Source: Candidatus Tectimicrobiota bacterium | GTDB taxonomy: Bacteria; UBA8248; JACPRG01 | Assembly (NCBI GenBank): GCA_016190025.1 | Contig: JACPRG010000152.1 | Location: 1-16,606, forward strand | DNA length: 16,606 nt | Direction of reading: 5' to 3' | In this document: piece after piece, positions 1 to 6,161 of the stretch | Numbering within the stretch: position 1 is the stretch's first letter | How the letters are laid out: each line of letters begins with the position of its first letter | Position numbers and translations under genes: made by a program | The notes under the pieces: model-generated | The model's database searches: none | What the model saw: only the letters and a program-made list of their open reading frames with translations | Told to the model about the DNA's origin: nothing

Positions 1-163
1 GAGCGTGAGGGCTCCGCAGGACCTTCCCGATGAGCAGGCGGGGGAAAACTAGGTCAGCGAGGTAAAGGGCCGCCCCCCGGACCTTCTCCGGAGCGTTCCG
101 CTGGGGCAAGGGCTTCCCGATGATCCAAGAATCAGACGCTCTCATGGTTGCCCGTTCGTTCAT
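1..163 (-). CDS. Xanthine dehydrogenase/aldehyde oxidase-type molybdopterin-binding subunit, N-terminal fragment (cut by window edge)
   Basis: Partial gene running off the left edge. The reverse strand from an ATG at 163 reads about 54 residues without a stop. It contains WIIGKPLPQRNAPEKVRG, then ALYLADLVFPRLLIGKVLRS and PHA. This is the classic N-terminus of the xanthine dehydrogenase/CO dehydrogenase large (CoxL/XdhA-type) subunit: G-K-P-x-x-R-x-D/N-A-x-x-K-V-x-G, then a-x-Y-x-x-D, then L-x-G-K-x-L-R-S-P-x-A. Such subunits carry the molybdenum cofactor and hydroxylate heterocycles, aldehydes or aromatic acyl-CoAs, normally with FAD and 2Fe-2S partners. An in-frame ATG at 145 and GTGs at 184 and 193 are alternative starts; 163 has GAGAAGG about 10 nt upstream. 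It follows the enoyl-CoA hydratase on the same strand after 117 bp, so the two may be co-transcribed. Family call is firm; substrate is unknown. Confidence 0.82.
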   Translation of the reverse strand, partial: MNERATMRASDSWIIGKPLPQRNAPEKVRGAALYLADLVFPRLLIGKVLRSPHA

Positions 164-280
164 CTTCGAGCGGCCTTCTCCCACGTCCGACACGGAAGCC
201 GCCGTCCTTCGCAGCCCCGCGCAAACAGGCCCACCGCACGCGGGAAGGCCGCCGGCGACGCATCGCCTTCGTCCTCCCCC

Positions 281-1066
281 CTATTCCCCGGTGAACCGGG
301 GGGCCCGCTTTTCGGAGAACGCCTGGGTCGCCTCGGACGCGTCCTTGGTCCCCCGCAGGAGGTTCGACAGGAGGTTTTCCAGCAACAGGCCGTCCCGCAG
401 CGTCATGCCGGCGCCCCGGAGGATCGCCTCCTTTGCGAAGCGCACCGCGACCGGGCCGCGCTTGCAGATGGTCTCGGCCGTCTCCAGCGCGGCGCCCATC
501 AGCTCGCCCGGAGGGACGACGCGGCTGACCAGCCCGATGCGGTAGGCCTCCTGGGCGTCAATCCGGCTCCCGGTCAGGGTCATGTACAACGCCTGCGAAA
601 CGCCCACGGCCCGCGAGAGCCGCTGGGTTCCCCCCGCCCCCGGGATGATCCCCAGGCCCACCTCCGGCAGCCCGAAGGTCGCCCGCTCGGACGCGACGCG
701 AATGTCGCAGCAAAGCGCCAGCTCCAGGCCCCCGCCCAGGGCGTACCCGTTGACGGCGGCGATGACCGGCTTGCTCAGCTCCCCCAGGACGGCGAAGAGG
801 TCCCTGCCCTGGAGGAAGGGCTTTCGCCTCCCCCAGACGGTCTGGTCCAGGGACGCGGCGATGGTCTTCTTGATGTCCGCCCCGGCGCAGAACGACTTCT
901 CGCCCGCCCCGGTCAGGACGGCGACCCACAGCTGATCGTCGTCCCGGAATTCCTCGAACGCCTCGCACAGCCGGCTCCGCGTCTCGGGGTCGAGGGCGTT
1001 CATCGCCTCCGGCCGGTTGATGGTGATGGTAAGAATGCGGCCTTTCTTATCGACGAGGACAGTCAT
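281..1066 (-). CDS. Enoyl-CoA hydratase/isomerase (crotonase) family protein
   Basis: A 261-residue crotonase of normal length, probably hydrating a trans-2-enoyl-CoA to the 3-hydroxyacyl-CoA in the cytoplasm. The N-terminal ITINRPEAMNALD motif is at about 14-26. The oxyanion-hole segment CAGADI is at 60-65 and GGGLELALCCDI at 111-122. GLPEVGLGIIPGAGGTQRL spans about 132-150. Both glutamates used by true hydratases (Glu144 and Glu164 of the rat enzyme) are present, as E115 and E135. This favours hydratase activity over an isomerase or hydrolase that has lost one of them. The ATG at 1066 has GGAGG six bases upstream (1073-1077). It is transcribed leftward, followed by the molybdopterin-subunit gene, and diverges from the LLM oxidoreductase. 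It would fit after the acyl-CoA dehydrogenase at 14168-15310 in a beta-oxidation-like route. Acyl specificity cannot be inferred. Confidence 0.92.
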   Translation of the reverse strand: MTVLVDKKGRILTITINRPEAMNALDPETRSRLCEAFEEFRDDDQLWVAVLTGAGEKSFCAGADIKKTIAASLDQTVWGRRKPFLQGRDLFAVLGELSKPVIAAVNGYALGGGLELALCCDIRVASERATFGLPEVGLGIIPGAGGTQRLSRAVGVSQALYMTLTGSRIDAQEAYRIGLVSRVVPPGELMGAALETAETICKRGPVAVRFAKEAILRGAGMTLRDGLLLENLLSNLLRGTKDASEATQAFSEKRAPRFTGE

Positions 1067-1484
1067 TCGATTCCTCCCGGGAGTCTGGAGACCCTGAGCC
1101 TAAAGGAGTCCACTCCGCCCCTGGCCCTGAGGGCTGAATTTATTTTTGAACGGCTACGGTCGAAACGTGCACAGCAAAGGAAATCTTATCTTCTTTCCGG
1201 GATCAACCGAAAGTCCAAAAGGTTTTCCGGAGATCGAGAAAATCCCACCGAAAATGCAAACACATCGCCCCGGAAGAGTCAAGGACCCGCCCCCCAATCC
1301 GCCCATCGCCCAGGGGTCAGCGTGTCTGTCTCCCGTCGAATGTGCTATAAAGCTACCGGGGCCGCGCAGGCGGGGAGAATCAAGACCCGCGAGAGGGCCG
1401 CTCATGTCGGTTCGGGGCCAGCGAGATCAGTCCCGCCGGGCGGCCGTGAGCCTCAAGACCTGACGTTCCACGAAGGGAATCGCG
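1067..1484. other. Divergent intergenic region (418 bp)
   Basis: This gap separates the leftward enoyl-CoA hydratase from the rightward LLM oxidoreductase, so it must carry a promoter for each unless one gene is read from afar. The stretch from about 1135 to 1260 is clearly richer in A+T than its surroundings, as expected near a promoter. I see no convincing small protein: the reading frames crossing it lack family motifs and a credible ribosome-binding site. The only promoter-like element I can argue for on the plus strand is the extended -10 near 1346. On the minus strand I found only weak candidates (TAAATT at 1142-1137, with a poor -35). Confidence 0.6.
1343..1351 (+). promoter_or_regulatory. 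Candidate extended -10 promoter element for the LLM oxidoreductase
   Basis: The string TGCTATAAA fits an extended -10 element (TGN followed by TATAAA, one mismatch from TATAAT). It sits about 135 bp before the TTG start at 1485. No good -35 hexamer lies 16-18 bp upstream, but extended -10 promoters often lack one. Five-prime mapping would be needed to confirm it. Confidence 0.33.
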
Positions 1485-2474
1485 TTGCAATTCGGCATCG
1501 GATGTCCTCCCAAGGAAAGCCGCCAGTCTGCAGAAGCCCTCGCCCGCACCGCCCAGCGGGCCGAGGACTGCGGGTTCAACGAGGTGTGGGTCGGGGATTC
1601 CCAAGGAATCTGGCAGGACCTCTACGTCTCCATCACCCTGTGCGCCGTCCGGACGCGGCGGATCCGGCTGGGGGCGGGGGTCACGAACCTCGTCACCCGG
1701 CACCCCGCCGTCACGGCCCGGGCGATGGCCACGCTGGACGAGGTTTCCGAGGGCCGCGCCCTGCTGGGCCTCGGGGCGGGGGACTCGGCCCTCAATCACC
1801 TCGGTCTCAAGGTGTCGTCCCTGAGCACCCTGGAGGAGGGCATCCGGCTGATCCGCGGCCTGCTGAAAGGAGAGGGCGGGCAATTTCGCGGGAAGACGAT
1901 CGCCGCCTTCTTGCATTTTCGGCCGCGGGACGTCCCCATCCATCTGGCGAGCTACGGACCCAGGATGCTGGAGCTGGCCGGACGGGCGGCCGACGGCGTC
2001 AACGTCCCGGTGGGGGTCTCCCCCGAGCTCATTCAATACGCCCTGAAGCACATCGGCGACGGCGCTCGGGCCGCCGGACGGGACCCCGCCTCCCTCTCCG
2101 TCGCCTTCCAGGTGGGGTGTTCCATCCGCAAGGACGGCGCCCGCGCGCGGGAGGACGTGAAGTCATGGGTGGCCCGCCGGGCCCTCTCCCCGATTCCCCT
2201 CTCCCTGATGGGGATCACGGCGGAAGAGGCGGAGGGGCTGCGGCAGGCGTATCAATATGCGGAACATCTCATCCCCCACGCCCACCACGCCGTCCAGGTG
2301 TCGGACGCCTGGGCGGCCCGGCACGCCCTGGCGGGAACCCCCGAAGAGTGCGTCGAGAAGATCCGCGAGATCGAGGAACAAGGCATCCGGCAGCTCATCC
2401 TGGTCCCCGCGACCCAGGACTCCGAAGAGCTCCTGACCCTCTTCGAAAAGCACATCCTCCCCCGCCTCGGCTGA
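1485..2474 (+). CDS. LLM-class (luciferase-like) flavin/F420-dependent oxidoreductase
   Basis: A 329-residue TIM-barrel enzyme of the bacterial luciferase superfamily, closest in layout to 5,10-methylene-tetrahydromethanopterin reductase-like proteins. Visible hallmarks are MQFGIGCPP at the N-terminus, A-E-x-x-G-F-N-E-V-W-V-G-D at about 26-38, and RLGAGVTNLVTRHPAVTA at 61-78. MATLDEVSEGRALLGLGAGDS follows at 81-101, and a C-terminal GTPEECVEKIREI segment at 284-296. Members use FMNH2 or F420H2 for reduction or monooxygenation; the cofactor is not readable here. The start is TTG at 1485: a stop lies in frame at 1461 with no ATG or GTG between, and GAAGGGA (1472-1478) is well placed. It stands alone on the plus strand and converges on ubiD. 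A role in oxidising the imported compound is inference. Confidence 0.87.
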   Translation: MQFGIGCPPKESRQSAEALARTAQRAEDCGFNEVWVGDSQGIWQDLYVSITLCAVRTRRIRLGAGVTNLVTRHPAVTARAMATLDEVSEGRALLGLGAGDSALNHLGLKVSSLSTLEEGIRLIRGLLKGEGGQFRGKTIAAFLHFRPRDVPIHLASYGPRMLELAGRAADGVNVPVGVSPELIQYALKHIGDGARAAGRDPASLSVAFQVGCSIRKDGARAREDVKSWVARRALSPIPLSLMGITAEEAEGLRQAYQYAEHLIPHAHHAVQVSDAWAARHALAGTPEECVEKIREIEEQGIRQLILVPATQDSEELLTLFEKHILPRLG

Positions 2475-2477
2475 GCT

Positions 2478-2520
2478 GAGGGGAAACCCCCGCGGGGACG
2501 AGGACCCCGGGGGTCCCCTC
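2478..2520. terminator. Hairpin between convergent genes, probable bidirectional terminator
   Basis: GAGGGG (2478-2483) pairs with CCCCTC (2515-2520), ACCCCC (2486-2491) with GGGGGT (2509-2514), and GGGG (2494-2497) with CCCC (2505-2508). The apical loop is ACGAGGA. Only AA (2484-2485) and GC (2492-2493) bulge out, giving about 16 pairs, nearly all G:C. It begins four bases after the LLM stop and ends 21 bases from the UbiD stop on the other strand. There is no T tract on either side, so it may instead stall polymerase or protect both 3' ends. Confidence 0.6.
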
Positions 2521-2541
2521 CTCCGGCGCGCGGGACCGCCC

Positions 2542-3945
2542 TCACCCTTTGAGGTCCGCGGGGATCGCCTCCGGGTCGGACGTGACCCACTTTTCCCAGT
2601 TCCGCTCCACCTCGGCCAGGACGCCCCTGGGCACGTCGCAGACCTTCGGAAAGTCCTTGTCGTCGGGCCTCGTGGCGTCGATCCCCACCTTGGTGATCAG
2701 GTTGTGGGGGCGGCTTCGCGAGGGATCCAGCTGGCCGGGGACCTGGGTGAGGACGACCCCGTCCCGGTCGAACTGGCTACGGGTCGCGATGGCCCACTCC
2801 ACCTCGTCCATGTTCCGGATGTCGATGTCGTCGTCCACGATGACCGCGTACTTGACGATGATGCGGCTTGCGAGGATGGCGCTGAGGGCGAGCTTCCCGT
2901 CCCCCGGCGACCGTTTCTTGATGGAGACGATGACGTGGAACCGGCCGCAGCCGCCGGTGGTGAAGTGCACGTCGCGGACCTCCGGGACCACCTCCTTGAC
3001 CAGGTTGTAGAGGTCGGCGGAGGCCGGCAGCGCGCGCATGAAGGTCCCTTCCGTCGGCGGCTTCCCCAGGTACACGCTCTGGAAGATGGGGCTCCGCCGG
3101 TGCGTGACGGCCTGGAACCGGATCACGGGCATGCGGTTTTTCTCGGCCAGGGAGCCGTGATAGTAGCCGGTGAACTCCCCGAAGGGCCCCTCGTCCTCCC
3201 GCACCCCCGGCGGGATGATCCCCTCCAGGACGATCTCCGCGTCGGCCGGCACCTCCAGGTCCACGGTCTCGCACCGGACGAGCTCGACGGGCCTGCCCAG
3301 CAGCGCGCCCGCCAGCCCGTATTCGTTGACGTCCACGCTCCGCGTGATCTGCGAGGCGATGTGAAGGGCGGGGTCGCACCCGATGGCCACGGCGATCTCC
3401 AGGGGCTTTCCCCTCTCCTCGGCCCGCTCGTGATAGGTCTTCAGATGGACGACCGGGTTGTAGAAGATGCCGGTCTCACGCGGGCCCCGAACCTGAAGGC
3501 GCTGCAGGGAGAGGTTCGGCCCGAACTCGGGGTCCTTGACGATGATGATCCCCGCCGTGAGGAAGCGGCCCCCGTCGTACTCGTTGACCGTGGGGATGGG
3601 GAATTCCCGAAGGTCCACCTCCTCCCCCTTCAGCACGACTTCCTTCACCGGCCCGTCCGGGACCACCCTGGGGGGCAAAGGCTGCCGGACCCTCCGTTGA
3701 TACTCGGCGATCAACTCCGGCGCCGGACGGTCAAACAGGATCTCCAGCTGCCGGAAGCTGCCCAGCACGTTGGCGGCCAGGGGGACCCCAGACCCTTTCA
3801 CCCGGCTGCAAAAGACTGTCTTCCCCCCGGACCTTTTGATCAAGGCGGAGACCTGATGGTCCGGATCGACCTCCCGCCGCACGAACGCCATCTCCCCCGC
3901 CCGCCGGACGCAGTCCAGAAAACCCCGGAATCCTTCGTAGGCCAT
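2542..3945 (-). CDS. UbiD family prenylated-FMN-dependent decarboxylase
   Basis: A 467-residue UbiD-family enzyme of usual length, catalysing reversible (de)carboxylation of an aromatic, heteroaromatic or alpha,beta-unsaturated acid with prenylated FMN. The hallmark EGPFGEFTGYY is at 252-262, and PNLSLQRLQV at 143-152. Aligned from memory with Aspergillus Fdc1, R149, E252 and E257 match its catalytic Arg173, Glu277 and Glu282. N144, H167 and E208 match its metal ligands Asn168, His191 and Glu233. The active site therefore looks complete. The ATG at 3945 has AAGGAGAG 8-15 bases upstream. No UbiX (prFMN-making prenyltransferase) is in the window, so the cofactor must come from elsewhere in the genome. 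It follows the dienelactone-hydrolase-like gene on the same strand after 253 bp. The true substrate cannot be told from sequence; ubiquinone synthesis is unlikely in this setting. Confidence 0.93.
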   Translation of the reverse strand: MAYEGFRGFLDCVRRAGEMAFVRREVDPDHQVSALIKRSGGKTVFCSRVKGSGVPLAANVLGSFRQLEILFDRPAPELIAEYQRRVRQPLPPRVVPDGPVKEVVLKGEEVDLREFPIPTVNEYDGGRFLTAGIIIVKDPEFGPNLSLQRLQVRGPRETGIFYNPVVHLKTYHERAEERGKPLEIAVAIGCDPALHIASQITRSVDVNEYGLAGALLGRPVELVRCETVDLEVPADAEIVLEGIIPPGVREDEGPFGEFTGYYHGSLAEKNRMPVIRFQAVTHRRSPIFQSVYLGKPPTEGTFMRALPASADLYNLVKEVVPEVRDVHFTTGGCGRFHVIVSIKKRSPGDGKLALSAILASRIIVKYAVIVDDDIDIRNMDEVEWAIATRSQFDRDGVVLTQVPGQLDPSRSRPHNLITKVGIDATRPDDKDFPKVCDVPRGVLAEVERNWEKWVTSDPEAIPADLKG

Positions 3946-3998
3946 CGACCCTCTCTCCTTCCAGGTCCCTCACCGTCAGCGTCTGCGCGGTGGACGGG

Positions 3999-4014
3999 CA
4001 CCTTTTGAAAGGTG
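3999..4014. promoter_or_regulatory. Inverted repeat upstream of the UbiD gene, candidate operator
   Basis: CACCTTTTGAAAGGTG is a perfect 7-bp inverted repeat around a central TG, centred about 61 bp before the UbiD ATG. The size and position suit a repressor or activator site. The two-base loop argues against an RNA hairpin terminator. No regulator is encoded next to it and I could not place a clear -35/-10 pair around it. Confidence 0.35.
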
Positions 4015-4165
4015 TTCCTCCGCCCCCGAATTTACCGCCTCGCTAACCCGCCGGATCGGCCGGCCCGGCACCAGGCGCGGCCCTCGCAAGAGAGACAACA
4101 CCCTTTCCCCCGGCTTTTCCAGAAAATCCCGCAGCCCTGGGAAACGCAGCCGATTTTCATCCCCG

Positions 4166-4195
4166 CCCGGGCTTCGAACTCCGGATGGGCCCGGG
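4166..4195 (-). terminator. GC hairpin just after the dienelactone-hydrolase-like gene
   Basis: CCCGGGC (4166-4172) pairs perfectly with GCCCGGG (4189-4195) around a 16-base loop. The stem begins three bases beyond the stop codon of the leftward gene at 4199. There is no T run after it in the direction of transcription, so it may act as a weak terminator or a 3'-end stabiliser. The loop contains TTCGAACTCC, which recalls a tRNA T-loop, but no tRNA body surrounds it. Confidence 0.3.
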
Positions 4196-4198
4196 GGC

Positions 4199-4894
4199 TC
4201 AGGCCGGTTTGAGATGCCGGTCGAAAAAGGCCGTCATCCTCTCCCACGACCTCGCGGACGCGTGGGGGTGGTAGTTGGGAGCGCCCTCAAAGAAGTAGGC
4301 GTGGCCGGCCTCGGGGAACTCTTCGAACTCGTAAGTCTTTCCAGCCGCCTTCAGTCGGTCCCGGTACCGGCGCGCACCCTCGACGGGATAGGCGGTGTCC
4401 TTCCCCCCGTGGAACACCAGGATGGGCGCCCGGATGTTTTCCACGAGGTCGATGGCCGAGACCGGTTTTTTGGGCTCTGCCCCCTCATAGACGGCCTGGC
4501 CGTAAAAGACGGTCGTCGCCGCGATCTCCGCCACCCGGCCCGCCGCTAGCATGGCGATGGTCCCGCCCCGGCAGAAGCCCACCAGACCCATCCGGTTCCG
4601 GTCGACCGCCTTGTTTTCTCCCAGATAGCGGACGGCGGCCCGGAGGTCCTCGATGATCCAGTCATCCGCCGGGTCGCGCTCCCGGCTCTGCCAGCCGTGG
4701 GCGAGGGCCAGATACCCCCGCGCGGCGAGCCGCTCCAGCAGCTTCAGGTCGGGAGGATTGAGCCCGAAGATCCCGTGGATGGTGATGACGGCGGGGAAGG
4801 GCCCCCCGCTCCGGGGACGGGCGAGGAACGACCGGATCCGCACACCCTCGCCGGCGTACGACACCTCCACGGGCGGATGGATCTCGCCCGACAT
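4199..4894 (-). CDS. Dienelactone hydrolase family protein
   Basis: A 231-residue single-domain alpha/beta hydrolase of normal length for the dienelactone hydrolase family. The nucleophile motif GFCRGG puts the cysteine at residue 108. GGKDTAYP gives the acid D166, and AGHAY the histidine H198, so the Cys-Asp-His triad is intact. In classical dienelactone hydrolase a glutamate (Glu36, in QEIFGVN) holds the cysteine in its inactive form. Here the matching segment is HGIFGLN, with glycine (G41) in that place, so the substrate or mechanism may differ from chlorocatechol-pathway enzymes. No signal peptide, so cytoplasmic. The ATG at 4894 is preceded by AAAGGGGTGAG. It lies 128 bp after the importer's binding protein on the same strand and before ubiD, so it may be the distal part of that transcript. 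Ester or lactone cleavage is likely; the substrate is unknown. Confidence 0.88.
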   Translation of the reverse strand: MSGEIHPPVEVSYAGEGVRIRSFLARPRSGGPFPAVITIHGIFGLNPPDLKLLERLAARGYLALAHGWQSRERDPADDWIIEDLRAAVRYLGENKAVDRNRMGLVGFCRGGTIAMLAAGRVAEIAATTVFYGQAVYEGAEPKKPVSAIDLVENIRAPILVFHGGKDTAYPVEGARRYRDRLKAAGKTYEFEEFPEAGHAYFFEGAPNYHPHASARSWERMTAFFDRHLKPA

Positions 4895-5022
4895 TCGCTC
4901 TCACCCCTTTCAGGTCCAGGCGCCCGCAACCCTCACGACCGGTCGGGGGGAAGAGGATGACGCGGTGCCGCCCCTTCACCCTTTGCCTGCAATCCGCCCC
5001 GGCCGTCGACCCGGCGATCTCG

Positions 5023-6057
5023 TCACCGGGCCTTGATTTCAGAAAGAAACTGGTTCGTGTAGAGGTCCTTCAGGGGGAGCTCCTTCTTGATGTTGTAAGC
5101 CTGCAAAAGGGTGTCCCGGGTCTTTGTCATCTTGGCGTCGGTGATCCAGCCCAGGCCCTTCTCCTTGGCGATCTCGGTGGTGAGGGCCACCGCGGTCTTG
5201 GACCACTGGAGCTCCACGATCTCGCGGTCGAGTTCCCGGTGAAAACCCATCAGGATGTCCACGCCCTCTTTCGGGTTCTCCAAGGCGTAGGCCACCCCCT
5301 TGTAGGTCCCGCGGAGGAAGCGACGGACGAAGTCCCCCTTTTCTTCGGTCGTCTGGGAAGAAGCGAAAATCGCGCTGTTGTAGACGTCCAGCCCGTTGTC
5401 CCGGTACGCGATCCAGTTGACCTTCTTCCCCTGCCGCTTGCCCACGACCTGAAGCACGGCGAACAGACTGTCCTCCCAGGCCGGGACGAGGTCCACCCGG
5501 CTCTGGAGGAGAGAGGTGACGTAGACGTCCCCGTCGATGGCGATTTGCTTGATGGACGCCGGTTCCACCCCGTTCAGCTTGGCGAGCACCGGGAGAAGCG
5601 TCCGGGCGGCGTCCCACACGGCGGAGCCCACGGTCCTTCCCGCCATGTCCTTCACCGTGGAGATCCCCGATCCCCCGAGGCTCGCGAACCCCTCCACGTT
5701 CCGGTCCAGGATCATCCCGACCATCTTGAGCTTGGCGCCCTTCGCCTGGCTGAGGATGATGGTACCGACGCCCGCCAGCCCGAAGGGGACCTTCTTCTGG
5801 TCCACCGCGATGACGGTGTTCATGCTCCCGCGCCCGCGCGTGACGGTCACCTCCAGGCCGCTCTCCCGGTAGTATCCCTTTTTGACGGCGGTGTAGAAGC
5901 CGACGTAGCGGCCCTGGGGCGTCCAATCCATCATGAAATCGATCTTCTCCGCATAGGCCGGGAGGCTCCCCGGCCCCAGGCCGACCCCCCAGGCCAGAGA
6001 CAACGCAAGGGCGTAGAGCCCCCATCTGAACCCGCGCCTGAACGCCGACTGGAACAT
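5023..6057 (-). CDS. ABC transporter periplasmic substrate-binding protein, NMT1/THI5-like
   Basis: A 344-residue solute-binding protein. The first 30 or so residues are a Sec signal peptide: arginine-containing n-region (FRRGFRWG), a hydrophobic core, and an AYA-E cleavage site. The mature protein opens with KIDFMMDWTPQGRYVGFYTA, followed by KKGYYRESGLEVTV. This is typical of NMT1/THI5 proteins that bind pyrimidines, sulfonates or other small organics. The frame stays open to 6159, but I chose the ATG at 6057. It has GGAGGAG (6067-6073) nine bases upstream and begins the signal peptide directly, whereas the extra 34 residues would bury it. It follows the ATPase gene after a 104-bp spacer, completing an importer. 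It resembles the second binding protein at 15627 throughout (MDWTP/LDWIP, VGMILD/VGMVLD, ENPKEGVDI/EHPKEAVDI). The ligand is unknown; thiamine-precursor transport should not be assumed. Confidence 0.9.
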   Translation of the reverse strand: MFQSAFRRGFRWGLYALALSLAWGVGLGPGSLPAYAEKIDFMMDWTPQGRYVGFYTAVKKGYYRESGLEVTVTRGRGSMNTVIAVDQKKVPFGLAGVGTIILSQAKGAKLKMVGMILDRNVEGFASLGGSGISTVKDMAGRTVGSAVWDAARTLLPVLAKLNGVEPASIKQIAIDGDVYVTSLLQSRVDLVPAWEDSLFAVLQVVGKRQGKKVNWIAYRDNGLDVYNSAIFASSQTTEEKGDFVRRFLRGTYKGVAYALENPKEGVDILMGFHRELDREIVELQWSKTAVALTTEIAKEKGLGWITDAKMTKTRDTLLQAYNIKKELPLKDLYTNQFLSEIKAR

Positions 6058-6094
6058 GGTTTTTTTCTCCTCCGGGATTTCCCCTGCCTGCAAT

Positions 6095-6137
6095 GGGCCG
6101 GCGCGCCTGACCTCTCCCGATCCCTTCGGCCGGGCCC
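6095..6137 (-). other. Intercistronic stem-loop between ATPase and binding-protein genes
   Basis: GGGCCGGC (6095-6102) can pair with GCCGGGCCC (6129-6137), allowing one bulged G, leaving a loop of 26 bases. It lies in the 104-bp spacer, upstream of the GGAGGAG that serves the binding protein. Hairpins in this position are known in other importer operons to protect the binding-protein mRNA so that it is made in excess. That role here is inference. Confidence 0.32.
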
Positions 6138-6161
6138 GCAAAACGACTCCGCGGCGCAACG

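Noticed and set aside
120..545. 141-codon plus-strand frame near the left edge
   Set aside because: Arg/Pro/Ser-rich with no motif, and antisense to both the molybdopterin subunit and the enoyl-CoA hydratase.
1124..1150. GCCCTGAGGGC followed by a T-rich run as a plus-strand terminator
   Set aside because: The loop would be a single base and there is no plus-strand gene upstream to terminate.
4166..4195. Possible tRNA fragment because of TTCGAACTCC
   Set aside because: No D-arm, anticodon arm or acceptor stem can be drawn around it. It is the loop of a GC hairpin.
6058..6159. 34-residue N-terminal extension of the first binding protein
   Set aside because: It would precede a complete signal peptide, and it covers the ribosome-binding site and a hairpin.
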